Part shown: positions 23,722-32,468 of the stretch, in pieces
Layout of the letters: each line of letters opens with the position of its first letter
Numbering within the stretch: the first letter of the stretch is position 1
DNA from: Marasmitruncus massiliensis
GTDB taxonomy: Bacteria > Bacillota > Clostridia > Oscillospirales > Ruminococcaceae
Length of the DNA stretch: 64,000 nucleotides
Assembly: GCF_900186535.1 (NCBI RefSeq)
Contig: NZ_FYDE01000003.1
Location: forward strand, 1 to 64,000
Direction of reading: 5' to 3'
Made by a program: the position numbers and the translations under genes
Notes under the pieces: model-generated
What the model saw: only the letters and a program-made list of their open reading frames with translations
What the model was told of the DNA's origin: nothing
Database searches by the model: none

Positions 23722-24215
23722 GACGGATTATGTCGGTACTGGTGGAAAACAAGGCGGGCGTCCTTGCAAGGACTTCCGGCCTGTTCGCGCGCCGCGGCTT
23801 TAATATTGAAAGCCTTGCGGTGGGCGAGACGGAGGACCCCACCGTTTCCCGTATGACGATCGTGGTCAACGGGGACGAGCGGATGATTGAGCAGGTGGAA
23901 AAGCAGCTCAACAAGCAGATCGATGTCATCAAAGTGAAGACGCTGGAGATCGACACCTCGACAAGGCGGGAACTGGTGCTCATCAAAATCAACGCCGCCC
24001 AGCAGAACCGCGGAGAAATTATTGACATCTGCCAGATTATGAAAGCGAAGATTGTGGATATGTCCCACACGACGCTGACGGTGGAATTGTGCGACCGGCC
24101 GGAACGATGCAACCTGTTGCTGGAGATGCTCACTTCCTACGGCGTCGCGGAGCTTGCGCGCACCGGCATGGTGGCGCTGCAAAAGGGATCGGAAGCGATT
24201 GCGTTGAAAAAGTAA
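23718..24215 (+). CDS. ilvN: Acetolactate synthase small (regulatory) subunit
   Basis: IlvN binds the large subunit, raises activity and confers valine feedback control. The 165-residue product has an N-terminal ACT domain (IMSVLVENKAGVLARTSGLFARRGFNIESL) and the C-terminal IlvN domain (ELVLIKI through AELARTGMVAL). It overlaps ilvB by four bases (ATGA), so the subunits are translationally coupled. ilvC, ilvD and leu genes are not in the window. Confidence 0.96.
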   Translation: MRRIMSVLVENKAGVLARTSGLFARRGFNIESLAVGETEDPTVSRMTIVVNGDERMIEQVEKQLNKQIDVIKVKTLEIDTSTRRELVLIKINAAQQNRGEIIDICQIMKAKIVDMSHTTLTVELCDRPERCNLLLEMLTSYGVAELARTGMVALQKGSEAIALKK

Positions 24216-24267
24216 AACAGACACAAAAGGGCGCGGGATATTTCCCGCGCCCTTTTGTGTCTGTTTT
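24214..24267. terminator. Very long bidirectional terminator between ilvN and trmB
   Basis: A perfect 25-bp stem (24214-24238 with 24243-24267, core CACAAAAGGGCGCGGGA) has a 4-base loop TATT. A and T runs flank both sides, so it can terminate both convergent genes. It includes the last two bases of the ilvN stop codon and ends one base before the trmB stop. Confidence 0.93.
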
Positions 24268-24939
24268 TTAGTTTTGTTCCGCCGGTTTTTTTGCCCGGAT
24301 CGCATAGATCGGCTGCCCCAGTTCGGAAAAATAGGCTTCATATTCCGTGATGATGTTGTCCATGGCATATTCGCTGTTATGAAGGTCACGGGTCACGAAA
24401 TAGGGCGGCATCGCTGCCTCGAATTCAAATGTGGAAAAGTGAAACAGGTTGTAGTTGTCGGTTTTGAACCACAGTTCGCCGCCGTCCGCCAGCAGGGTTT
24501 TATAGAGTTCCAGCCGCACGCGGTAGGTCAGGCGGCGCTTGAACTGGCGGTGTTTGTGCCAGGGGTCGCAGAAGTTGATATAAATCTGCATAAGCTCGCC
24601 CTTTTCAATCAGCAGCGGCAGCAGTTCCGCGTCACAGAGCATAAACCGGACATTTTGCAGCCCAAGCTCCACCGCCCGTTCGGCGGCGACCACCGCGACG
24701 TTTTCCTCCCGCTCAAGAGCCAGAAAATTGACGCTGGGGTTGCGGGAAGCGAGCTCACAGATAAACTGTCCTTTGCCGCAGCCGATTTCCAGGTGGAGCG
24801 GCGCGGAGGGATTGGGGAACGCATCCCTGATATGGCCTTTGAGGGCGGGGATTTCTTTCGGGTCCGTTGGGACCGGAAGGATCACGGAAGCGCAGCGGGA
24901 CAGCCGCGGTACCAGGTTTGGTTTTTTACGTGGACGCAT
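24268..24939 (-). CDS. trmB: tRNA (guanine-N7-)-methyltransferase
   Basis: TrmB puts m7G at position 46 of tRNA using S-adenosylmethionine. The 223-residue product has the SAM motif LEIGCGKGQFICELA, FLALEREE, and the family motif INFCDPWHKHRQFKRRL (normally NFSDPWPKKRH). The C-terminal TEYE segment is present. GGGAGG precedes the ATG. It follows dusB by 28 bp on the same strand, so two tRNA-modifying genes share a message. Confidence 0.96.
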   Translation of the reverse strand: MRPRKKPNLVPRLSRCASVILPVPTDPKEIPALKGHIRDAFPNPSAPLHLEIGCGKGQFICELASRNPSVNFLALEREENVAVVAAERAVELGLQNVRFMLCDAELLPLLIEKGELMQIYINFCDPWHKHRQFKRRLTYRVRLELYKTLLADGGELWFKTDNYNLFHFSTFEFEAAMPPYFVTRDLHNSEYAMDNIITEYEAYFSELGQPIYAIRAKKPAEQN

Positions 24940-24967
24940 GGAAAAGACCTCCCATATTCAGCGTTGA

Positions 24968-25942
24968 TCAGCATTGTTCAGGATTCGCGGCAAGCACGTC
25001 CGCGGCAAGCCGTTCGGCGTCCGCATAGGTGCAGAGCTCCCCGCTCTGCTTGCGGAAAGCGGGCGCGCCGCGCATGCCCTTCATATACCAGGCCGCGTGC
25101 TTGCGTACTTCCCGCATACCCTGCCGCTCGCCTTTGTATTCGCAGACCAGGCGGATGTGGCGCAGCATGACCGCCATCCGTTCGGGAAGGGTGGGAACCG
25201 GGACCGATTCTCCGCAGGTCAGATAGCGGGCAACCTGCTCGAACAGCCATGGGCTGCCGAGCGCTCCGCGGCCGATCATCACGAGATCACATTTCGTATA
25301 TTCGTACATGTTTATTACGGATTGGACATCGACACAATCGCCATTTCCAATCACGGGAATCGAAACCGCCTGCTTCACGGCGGCGATGATGTCGAGATCC
25401 ACCGGCGGCTGGTAAAACTGCTGGCGGGTGCGTCCGTGGACGGTGAGGGCGGCCGCGCCGCTTTGTTCCATCATGCGGGCAAATTCCACAGCGTTGACGT
25501 TTTCATCGTCCCAGCCTTTGCGGAATTTCACCGTGACAGGCAGAGGGACTGCTTTCACCACCGCCTCGGTGATTTTTCCGGCGAGGACAGGGTTTTTCAT
25601 CAGCGCCGAACCGCCGCCGTTCCCGGCGATTTTCGGCGCTGGGCAGCCCATATTCAGATCAATGACGTCCGGCTGAAAGTCCAGCGCTTTTATCGCCGCT
25701 TCCGCCAGAATTTCCGGTTCGTCGCCGAACAGCTGCACGGCAATGGGACGTTCCGCGTCTGTAACGCCCAGCAGGGCGGCGGTTTTCCGGTCGGAAAAAT
25801 GCATGCCCTTTGCCGATGCCATTTCGCCCACCATATAGGCGGCGCCGAAGCTTTTGCAGATTTCGCGAAACGCGCGGTCGGTAACGCCCGCCATCGGGGC
25901 GAGCGCGGCGGTGCGGGGGAGTTCAAGATTTCCCAGTTTCAT
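24968..25942 (-). CDS. dusB: tRNA-dihydrouridine synthase (DusB type)
   Basis: Dus enzymes reduce uridine in the D loop of tRNA using FMN and NADPH. The 324-residue TIM-barrel product shows LAPMAGVTDRAFR, the family motif DLNMGCPAPKIAGNGGGSALM with the catalytic Cys, TVHGRTRQQFY, and GRGALGSPWLF. The ATG at 25942 is chosen because GGAGG lies just upstream; an in-frame TTG four codons earlier overlaps that site. It is the first gene of a dusB-trmB unit, divergent from polA. Confidence 0.94.
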   Translation of the reverse strand: MKLGNLELPRTAALAPMAGVTDRAFREICKSFGAAYMVGEMASAKGMHFSDRKTAALLGVTDAERPIAVQLFGDEPEILAEAAIKALDFQPDVIDLNMGCPAPKIAGNGGGSALMKNPVLAGKITEAVVKAVPLPVTVKFRKGWDDENVNAVEFARMMEQSGAAALTVHGRTRQQFYQPPVDLDIIAAVKQAVSIPVIGNGDCVDVQSVINMYEYTKCDLVMIGRGALGSPWLFEQVARYLTCGESVPVPTLPERMAVMLRHIRLVCEYKGERQGMREVRKHAAWYMKGMRGAPAFRKQSGELCTYADAERLAADVLAANPEQC

Positions 25943-25973
25943 GGGCGCCTCCAAGAAAATTTAAAAATTGCAC

Positions 25974-26002
25974 ACTATATACTATCAGAAATTTGACTGT
26001 AA
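25974..26002 (-). promoter_or_regulatory. dusB-trmB promoter
   Basis: On the minus strand TTACAG (26002-25997) and TATAGT (25979-25974) are 17 bp apart. The -35 overlaps the polA -35 on the other strand. Confidence 0.5.
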
Positions 26003-26023
26003 GGCAATGTTTTGTGTTATAAT
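25993..26023 (+). promoter_or_regulatory. polA promoter
   Basis: TTGACT (25993-25998) and a perfect TATAAT (26018-26023) are separated by a rather long 19-bp spacer. polA starts 67 bp downstream. Confidence 0.5.
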
Positions 26024-26090
26024 GTCGTATGTATAAGAATTTTCAGATTGATTTTGCGCCAAATGGATGGCGTTCAGATAGGAGACGCAT

Positions 26091-28667
26091 ATGAAACTTC
26101 TGGCGATTGACGGCAACAGTATTTTGAACCGCGCTTTTTACGGAATCAAAACACTGACGACGAAGGACGGCGAATTCACAAACGGAATCTATGGGTTTTT
26201 AAGCATCCTGCTTAAACTGCTGGATGAGGTGCGGCCGGATGCGGTTGCCTGTGCGTTCGACCTGCGGGCGCCCACCTTCCGCCACAAGATGTATGACGGA
26301 TATAAAGCACAGCGCAAAGGGATGCCGGAGGAACTTGCCTCCCAGCTTCAGCCGCTCAAAGACCTGCTGATGGCGCTGGGCTATCAGATTGTTACCTGTG
26401 AGGGCTATGAGGCGGACGATATTCTCGGCACGCTGGCGAAATCCTCCGCAGATTCGGGGAATGAGTGCGTCATCGCAACGGGGGACCGCGACAGCCTGCA
26501 GCTGGTGGGCGGCGCGGTCAGCGTGCGGCTAGCAACCACCAAAGCGGGACAGCCGGCGTCCACGCTGTTTGATGTGGATGCCGTAAAGGAAAAATACGGG
26601 GTCACGCCCGAGCAGCTCATTGATGTAAAAGCGCTGATGGGAGACGCGTCCGACAATATTCCCGGCGTGGCGGGAATCGGGGAAAAGACCGCGCTCGACC
26701 TGATAATGCGCTTTCACGATCTGGATGCGATTTACGCGCAGCTTGATACCCTCGACATCAAACCGGGTGTACGCACGAAATTGCAAAACGGCAGGGAAAT
26801 GGCCTATATGAGCCGCGACCTGGCGCGCATCTGCTGCGCTGTGCCGGTTGAAACCGATGTGGCAAGCTATCTGCCGAAACCTGCCGACCAGCAGGCCGCC
26901 GCCAATCTGTTCGCGCGGTTTGAAATGTTTACCATGCAGAACAAGTGGGGCATCACCGCGCAGGCCGCCGCCGCACCCAAAACGGCGCAGTCCCCCGGCA
27001 AATCGCTCCGGATTGTTTGCGATGGAATCCGGCCGGAGGATTTTGCGGGGCAGCCGGTGGATGTTGTCTGCGATTTTTCGGCGGACAGTGAGCTTTCGGG
27101 TGCGGCTGCCGCGGCGGACGGAACCCTTTTGCTGCTGGACGGAGAGGCCGCACGCCGGCTGTTGGTTTCCGCCGTCCGTCTGCGGGTATGGAGCAGTAAA
27201 CCGCTCTATAAGTATGCGTATAAAAATCAGATAACGATACAAAACGTTGCGTTTGATGGGGAGCTGGCGGCATATCTCCTAAGCCCTACCAGCGCGGCCT
27301 ATGAGATGGAGCAGCTCGCGGCGCAGTATGAAGTTGCCCCATGCGCGCTGGAAGGCGAGGTTCCTGAGCGCTATGCGTCCCTTGCGGCGCGGGGCGCGCT
27401 GCTGACGCCGCTGTTCGATAAACTGACCGATTTAATTGCCGGGGCCGAACAGGATCATCTCCTTTTCGAGATCGAACAGCCGCTGGCGAGGGTGCTCGCT
27501 TCCATGGAGCACGAAGGCTTTGCGCTGGATACCGATGCACTGCGGGAATACGGGGTTGATCTGGACAAGCGTCTGGAGGAACTGCAGGACGGCATTTATC
27601 AGATGGCGGGGCATGAATTCAACATCAATTCGCCCAAACAGCTGGGGGATGTCCTGTTCGTGGATTTGATGCTCCCCGCGAAGAAAAAGACTAAAAGCGG
27701 CTATTCCACCAATGCGGATGTCCTCGAATCCCTACGCGGAAAGCATCCGATCATCGAGTCGATTCTGGAATACCGTAAGCTGGCCAAGCTGAAATCTACC
27801 TATGTGGACGGGCTGATCAAAGTAGTGGATGCGGACGGTCGGGTGCGTTCCACCTTCCAGCAGACTGAAACCCGAACAGGCCGCATCAGCTCGACAGAAC
27901 CAAACCTCCAGAATATCCCGATTCGGACCAAAGAGGGCAGCCGGCTGCGCCGGTTTTTCCGCGCGCGCCCCGGCTGGAAGCTGCTGGACGCCGACTATTC
28001 GCAGATTGAACTGCGGGTTCTGGCAGACCTTGCGGACGATCAGAATATGATTGCGGCATTCCGGAACGGGGAGGATATCCACACTACCACGGCGGCGCAG
28101 GTGTTCGGGATGCCGGAGCTGATGGTCACGCCGCTCATGCGCTCCCGCGCGAAGGCGGTCAATTTCGGTATTGTCTACGGCATCGGCGCGTTTTCCCTGT
28201 CGCAGGATATCGGCGTTTCCGTCGCAGAGGCGGACAGCTATATCAAGAACTATCTGGCGCACTATGCGGGGGTCAAACGCTATATGGAAGAGACCATCCG
28301 GCTGGCGCGTGAAAACGGATACGTCACGACGAAGTTCGGCCGCAGACGCTACCTGCCGGAGCTTGCCGCATCGAACAAGGTGACGCAGGCGTTCGGGGAA
28401 CGGGTCGCGCGCAATACGCCGATTCAGGGCACCGCGGCGGATATTATTAAAATCGCGATGGTGCGCGTGTTTGAACGGCTGGAAAAGGAACATCTGAAAG
28501 CGAAGCTGATTCTGCAGGTGCACGACGAACTGCTGGTGGAGGCTCCGCAGGAGGAGGCCGCGATGGCCGCCATCATCCTGCAGGAGGAGATGGAGCACGC
28601 GATTTCCCTGAAGGTACCGCTGGAGGCGGATGTCAATATGGGTGAAAACTGGCTGGAGGCAAAATAA
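26091..28667 (+). CDS. polA: DNA polymerase I
   Basis: PolA fills gaps and removes RNA primers. The 858-residue product has an N-terminal 5' nuclease domain (residues about 1-290, with VIATGDRDSLQLV and GDASDNIPGVAGIGEKTA). The central 3'-5' exonuclease-like domain is short and lacks the DxE metal site, as in Bacillus-type enzymes, so proofreading is probably absent. The polymerase domain has motif A DYSQIELRVLA, motif B RSRAKAVNFGIVYG and motif C QVHDELLVE. AGGAGA precedes the ATG. rimI follows after 16 bp. Confidence 0.97.
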   Translation: MKLLAIDGNSILNRAFYGIKTLTTKDGEFTNGIYGFLSILLKLLDEVRPDAVACAFDLRAPTFRHKMYDGYKAQRKGMPEELASQLQPLKDLLMALGYQIVTCEGYEADDILGTLAKSSADSGNECVIATGDRDSLQLVGGAVSVRLATTKAGQPASTLFDVDAVKEKYGVTPEQLIDVKALMGDASDNIPGVAGIGEKTALDLIMRFHDLDAIYAQLDTLDIKPGVRTKLQNGREMAYMSRDLARICCAVPVETDVASYLPKPADQQAAANLFARFEMFTMQNKWGITAQAAAAPKTAQSPGKSLRIVCDGIRPEDFAGQPVDVVCDFSADSELSGAAAAADGTLLLLDGEAARRLLVSAVRLRVWSSKPLYKYAYKNQITIQNVAFDGELAAYLLSPTSAAYEMEQLAAQYEVAPCALEGEVPERYASLAARGALLTPLFDKLTDLIAGAEQDHLLFEIEQPLARVLASMEHEGFALDTDALREYGVDLDKRLEELQDGIYQMAGHEFNINSPKQLGDVLFVDLMLPAKKKTKSGYSTNADVLESLRGKHPIIESILEYRKLAKLKSTYVDGLIKVVDADGRVRSTFQQTETRTGRISSTEPNLQNIPIRTKEGSRLRRFFRARPGWKLLDADYSQIELRVLADLADDQNMIAAFRNGEDIHTTTAAQVFGMPELMVTPLMRSRAKAVNFGIVYGIGAFSLSQDIGVSVAEADSYIKNYLAHYAGVKRYMEETIRLARENGYVTTKFGRRRYLPELAASNKVTQAFGERVARNTPIQGTAADIIKIAMVRVFERLEKEHLKAKLILQVHDELLVEAPQEEAAMAAIILQEEMEHAISLKVPLEADVNMGENWLEAK

Positions 28668-28683
28668 CGATCAGGTGGTTAAC

Positions 28684-29124
28684 ATGACAATTGCAGTGAT
28701 GACGATGGAAGATGTGCCGGAGGTTGCGGCGCTGGAAAGGCAATGCTTCTCCCAGCCGTGGAGCGCGCAGGTTCTGGAGGCCGAACTCCGGAATCCGAAC
28801 TCCGTGTTTCTGGCGGCAAAAGAGGCTGGCCGGCTGGCCGGATATGCGGGGATGCACCGGGTGATGGACGAGGGCTACCTGTTTAATGTCGCGGTGGACA
28901 GCGGATTTCGGCGGCGGGGAATCGCAACGGCGCTGGTGGAAAAGCTGGTGGAGTTTGCAAAGGAAAAACGGATGGGATTTCTGACGCTGGAAGTACGGGA
29001 AGGAAACGCCACCGCGATTGCGCTTTACAAAAAATTGGGGTTTGGCGAAGTAGGGCGGCGGAAACGGTTCTATGTGAACCCGGTGGAAGACGCCGTGCTG
29101 ATGACAAAATTTATCCAGAGATAG
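28684..29124 (+). CDS. rimI: Ribosomal protein S18-alanine N-acetyltransferase
   Basis: RimI-type GNAT enzymes acetylate the N terminus of S18. The 146-residue product has the GNAT fold: VDSGFRRRGIATALVEKLV is the acetyl-CoA binding motif A, and ALYKKLGFGEVGRRKRFY is the RimI-type C-terminal signature. The ATG at 28684 follows AGGTGG; the frame extends upstream into polA without a better start. It sits directly before tsaD, a common clostridial pairing, though tsaB and tsaE, often grouped with them, are absent here. Confidence 0.92.
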   Translation: MTIAVMTMEDVPEVAALERQCFSQPWSAQVLEAELRNPNSVFLAAKEAGRLAGYAGMHRVMDEGYLFNVAVDSGFRRRGIATALVEKLVEFAKEKRMGFLTLEVREGNATAIALYKKLGFGEVGRRKRFYVNPVEDAVLMTKFIQR

Positions 29125-29167
29125 ACAGCCGGGAGGATAATCCGGCGGGATAGCGGGGAACATAGTG

Positions 29168-30181
29168 ATGAAAATTCTTGCAATCGAAAGCTCCTGCGAC
29201 GAGACCGCGGCGGCGGTCGTTGAGGATGGGCGGAAGGTCTGCTCGTCCGTGATCAATACGCAGGTTGCGGAGCACAGAAAATATGGCGGCGTCGTGCCGG
29301 AAATCGCTTCGCGCAGGCATACGGAAAATATTGTGCAGGTGGTGCAGGGCGCGCTGGACGAGGCGGGCTGTGCGCTTGGCGATGTGGACGCGGTCGCGGT
29401 CACGGCGGCTCCGGGGCTGATCGGGGCGCTGCTGGTCGGGGTTAATTATGCCAAGGGGCTGGCAATGGCCGCGCATAAGCCGCTGATTCCGGTGCATCAT
29501 ATTCGCGGACACATCGCGGCGAATTACCTGGCGCACCCTGATCTGAAGCCTCCTTTTTTATGCTTGGTAGTGTCCGGAGGACACAGCCATATTGTGGAGG
29601 TGCGGGATTATACAGACTATCACGTGCTCGGGCGTACCCGGGATGACGCGGCCGGCGAGGCGTTCGACAAATCCGCGCGCGCGATGGGGTTCCCCTATCC
29701 GGGCGGCGTGTCGATTGACCGTGCGGCTCAAAAAGGCGACGACAGAATGTATAAGCTGCCCAAGCCCCGTGTGGAGGGTTCGCTCTACGATTTCAGCTTT
29801 TCGGGGTTAAAGACGGCTGTCATCAATCTGCTGCACAACACCGAACAGAAAGGCGAAAGCATTGATACCGACTCATTGGCGGCATCGTTCCAGCGCACGA
29901 TCTGTGAAATCCTTGTAGACCACCTGGAGGCTGCGGCCCGCGACTTGGGATGCAGAACCATCGCGGCTGCGGGAGGCGTTTCGGCTAACAGCGGCCTGCG
30001 CAGGCGGCTGGAGGAGATGTGCGCGAGCAACGGATATGAGCTGTTTCTGCCGCCGCTTGCCCTTTGCGGAGACAATGCCGCAATGATCGGCGCACAGGCC
30101 TATTATGAGCAGCTGAAATACCCGCCTGCGGGCCTTGACCTCAATGCCGCGGCATCCAAAGATATTGAAACGCAATTTTAG
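29168..30181 (+). CDS. tsaD: tRNA N6-threonylcarbamoyladenosine synthase TsaD
   Basis: TsaD transfers threonylcarbamoyl to A37 of ANN-decoding tRNAs, working with TsaB and TsaE. The 337-residue ASKHA-fold product shows IESSCDETAAAVV, the metal-binding VHHIRGH, the nucleotide motif VSGGHSHIV, and AAGGVSANSGLR. A GTG immediately before the ATG is an alternative start. The ribosome binding site (GCGGGGA) is weak, so translation may depend on rimI upstream, 43 bp away. Confidence 0.97.
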   Translation: MKILAIESSCDETAAAVVEDGRKVCSSVINTQVAEHRKYGGVVPEIASRRHTENIVQVVQGALDEAGCALGDVDAVAVTAAPGLIGALLVGVNYAKGLAMAAHKPLIPVHHIRGHIAANYLAHPDLKPPFLCLVVSGGHSHIVEVRDYTDYHVLGRTRDDAAGEAFDKSARAMGFPYPGGVSIDRAAQKGDDRMYKLPKPRVEGSLYDFSFSGLKTAVINLLHNTEQKGESIDTDSLAASFQRTICEILVDHLEAAARDLGCRTIAAAGGVSANSGLRRRLEEMCASNGYELFLPPLALCGDNAAMIGAQAYYEQLKYPPAGLDLNAAASKDIETQF

Positions 30182-30201
30182 CATCGCCTGCGCAGGAAAA
30201 C

Positions 30202-30234
30202 GCAGGAAATCAGAATGAAATCCTGCATTTTTTT
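30202..30234 (+). terminator. Intrinsic terminator after tsaD
   Basis: GCAGGA (30202-30207) pairs with TCCTGC (30221-30226) across a 13-base loop, followed by a seven-T run. It is a short stem but has a good T run. The stretch 30235-30383 up to the pckG promoter holds a possible secondary -10 (TATAAT near 30294) and no supported gene. Confidence 0.65.
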
Positions 30235-30383
30235 GCGAACGAAACTATATTGGCAGGAAAAATGGAAGTAAATTTGCCTGAAACCAGAAACATTTATAAT
30301 GAACGAAGCAAGATGGCAAACTGTATTTGCAGGAGGGCGGTCCGCATCATTCAAAAATTGATGGAATTTTAACAAAAAAAGGA

Positions 30384-30412
30384 TTGCATTTTTACAAAAT
30401 ATCCGTTATAAT
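30384..30412 (+). promoter_or_regulatory. pckG promoter
   Basis: TTGCAT (30384-30389), 17 bp, and a perfect TATAAT (30407-30412). The leader is about 100 nt, with a small CTTCC/GGAAG hairpin. Confidence 0.8.
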
Positions 30413-30520
30413 GTTATTTGTGAAAAATTTCGACTAACTTCCGGCAGAAAAGGAAGCAATTGGATTTTTTCGTCTATTTGTTTTATCTTAAATTTCAATA
30501 TACTGAGAGGAGTAAACAAG

Positions 30521-32287
30521 ATGACCAACAACAAGAACGTCCTCAGCTGGATTGAGGAAATGAAAGCGCTTGTCAAACCCGATAAAGTTGTCTGGATTGA
30601 CGGCAGCGAAGCTCAGCTGAAAGAACTTCGCAACCTTTCTATTTCCACCGGCGAAATGGAAGAACTCAACGAGGAACTGCTCCCCGGCTGCCTGATTCAC
30701 AGAACCGCAATCAACGACGTTGCCCGTGTGGAAGGAAGAACCTATATCTGCTCCAGAAAGAAGGAAGATGCAGGCCCGACCAATAACTGGGAAGACCCAC
30801 AGGTGATGTACAGCAAGCTGCGCACACTGTTTGACGGCTGCATGAAGGGCAGAACCATGTATATTATCCCTTACTGCATGGGCCCGATCGGTTCTCCGTT
30901 CTCCAAAGTGGGCGTTGAGCTGACCGATTCCACCTATGTTGTTCTGAACATGGATATCATGACCAGAATGGGCCAGGCTGCTTTCGACCAGCTGGGCGAC
31001 ACTTCCAATGATTTTGTCCGCGGCCTGCACTCCAAAGCAAAGCTGGAGGAAGAAAACAGATACATTGTCCACTTCCCTGAGGACAACACCATCTGGTCTG
31101 TCAACTCCGGCTACGGCGGCAACGTTCTGCTCGGCAAAAAGTGCTTTGCACTCCGTATCGCTTCCTATCAGGCGAAGAACGAGGGCTGGATGGCAGAGCA
31201 TATGCTCATTCTAGGCCTTGAAAATCCGAAAGGCGAAGTCAAATATGTCTGCGCTGCATTCCCATCCGCCTGCGGCAAGACCAATCTGGCCATGCTGATT
31301 CCCCCGAAGCATTTCCAGGAACTGGGCTACAAGGTCTGGACGGTCGGCGACGATATCGCATGGCTGCGCATCGGACCGGACGGCAGACTCTGGGCTATCA
31401 ACCCCGAGAACGGCTTCTTCGGTGTTGCGCCGGGAACCAATGTCAAGTCCAACCCCAACGCGCTGGAATCCACCAAGAAGAACACCATCTTCACCAATGT
31501 TGTGCATAATCTGGATAACAACACCGTTTGGTGGGAGGGTCTTGATAAGAACCCGCCTAAGAACGCGCTCAACTGGAAGGGCGAAAAATGGGATTGCACC
31601 GATGGCTCCAAGGGCGCTCATCCGAACTCCCGCTTCACCGCTCCGGCAATCAACTGCCCCTGCATTTCCTCTGAGTTTGCCAATCCTCAGGGCGTGCCTA
31701 TTTCCGCAATCATCTTCGGCGGCCGCCGTGCGAAGACCGCTCCGCTGGTTTACCAGTCCAGAGACTGGCAGCATGGCGTGTTCGTAGGCTCCACCATGGC
31801 TTCCGAGACCACCGCTGCCGCCGCCGGCGCTGTCGGTGTTGTCCGCCGCGACCCGATGGCAATGCTGCCGTTCTGCGGTTACCATATGGGCGACTATTTT
31901 GCACACTGGCTTGAGATGGGCGAAAAACTGGGCGATAAAGCTCCGAAGATCTTCAACGTCAACTGGTTCCGCACCGACGACGAAGGCCACTTTATCTGGC
32001 CGGGCTTCGGCGACAACATGCGTGTCCTGAACTGGATTGTCAACCGCTGCGAAGGCAAGGCCGACGCGGTGGAGACCCCGATCGGTTACGAGCCGAAGCC
32101 GGAGGATATCGACCTTGACGGACTCGACATCGATCTGGGAACCCTGAAGGGCCTGTTGAATGTCGACAAGGATCTTTGGAAAGAAGAAGCCAAGGGCATC
32201 CACGAATTCTATGCCAAGTTTGGCGACAAGCTGCCGAAGAAACTCTCCGAGGAGCTTACCAAACTGGAAGCAAACCTGAACAAGTAA
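30521..32287 (+). CDS. pckG: Phosphoenolpyruvate carboxykinase (GTP)
   Basis: This enzyme interconverts oxaloacetate and PEP with GTP/GDP. In fermenting anaerobes it often runs towards oxaloacetate. The 588-residue product has the GTP-class landmarks: the mobile P-loop AFPSACGKTN around residues 246-255, YCMGPIGSPFSKVGVELTDS for PEP/CO2 binding, and FAGG-equivalent PFCGYHMGDYF. Length is typical. GAGAGGAG precedes the ATG. Codons favour highly expressed usage (AAC, AAG, CTG). It is followed four bases later by a possible small membrane ORF. Confidence 0.97.
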   Translation: MTNNKNVLSWIEEMKALVKPDKVVWIDGSEAQLKELRNLSISTGEMEELNEELLPGCLIHRTAINDVARVEGRTYICSRKKEDAGPTNNWEDPQVMYSKLRTLFDGCMKGRTMYIIPYCMGPIGSPFSKVGVELTDSTYVVLNMDIMTRMGQAAFDQLGDTSNDFVRGLHSKAKLEEENRYIVHFPEDNTIWSVNSGYGGNVLLGKKCFALRIASYQAKNEGWMAEHMLILGLENPKGEVKYVCAAFPSACGKTNLAMLIPPKHFQELGYKVWTVGDDIAWLRIGPDGRLWAINPENGFFGVAPGTNVKSNPNALESTKKNTIFTNVVHNLDNNTVWWEGLDKNPPKNALNWKGEKWDCTDGSKGAHPNSRFTAPAINCPCISSEFANPQGVPISAIIFGGRRAKTAPLVYQSRDWQHGVFVGSTMASETTAAAAGAVGVVRRDPMAMLPFCGYHMGDYFAHWLEMGEKLGDKAPKIFNVNWFRTDDEGHFIWPGFGDNMRVLNWIVNRCEGKADAVETPIGYEPKPEDIDLDGLDIDLGTLKGLLNVDKDLWKEEAKGIHEFYAKFGDKLPKKLSEELTKLEANLNK

Positions 32288-32291
32288 TCCT

Positions 32292-32423
32292 ATGCTGAGA
32301 GAATACCGCGTGTTCAACCCGTGGCGCGGCGTTGCCGTGGTGGCACTGGTCACCGCAGCCGCCGTGATTGCGGCTTTATATGGCGTCATGGCTGTATTGA
32401 TTCTCAACAAGGAACATCAATAA
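32292..32423 (+). CDS. Possible 43-residue single-pass membrane protein
   Basis: A 43-codon frame starts four bases after the pckG stop and ends exactly where the terminator stem begins. It encodes MLREYRVFNPWRG, a hydrophobic helix of about 25 residues rich in Ala and Val, then a short polar tail NKEHQ. A positive N-terminal part before a membrane helix fits a small membrane protein with its N terminus inside. No Shine-Dalgarno sequence is visible, so translation would depend on coupling to pckG. Codon use is like its neighbours. No family is recognised; it may be noncoding spacer. Confidence 0.45.
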   Translation: MLREYRVFNPWRGVAVVALVTAAAVIAALYGVMAVLILNKEHQ

Positions 32424-32460
32424 GGAAAAGGCATCCCGTTTTCGCGGGATGCCTTTTCCT
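32424..32460. terminator. Bidirectional terminator between pckG unit and aroK
   Basis: A perfect 15-bp stem (32424-32438 with 32445-32459, core AAGGCATCCCG) has a TTTTCG loop. A-rich and T-rich tracts within the stem base allow function on both strands; aroK ends nine bases beyond it. Confidence 0.8.
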
Positions 32461-32468
32461 CTACAGTC

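Noticed and set aside
30313-30372. 19-codon frame (starting MANCIC) before the pckG promoter
   Set aside because: No ribosome binding site before the ATG, and it is too short to judge; an AGGAGGG inside it has no start codon at proper spacing.
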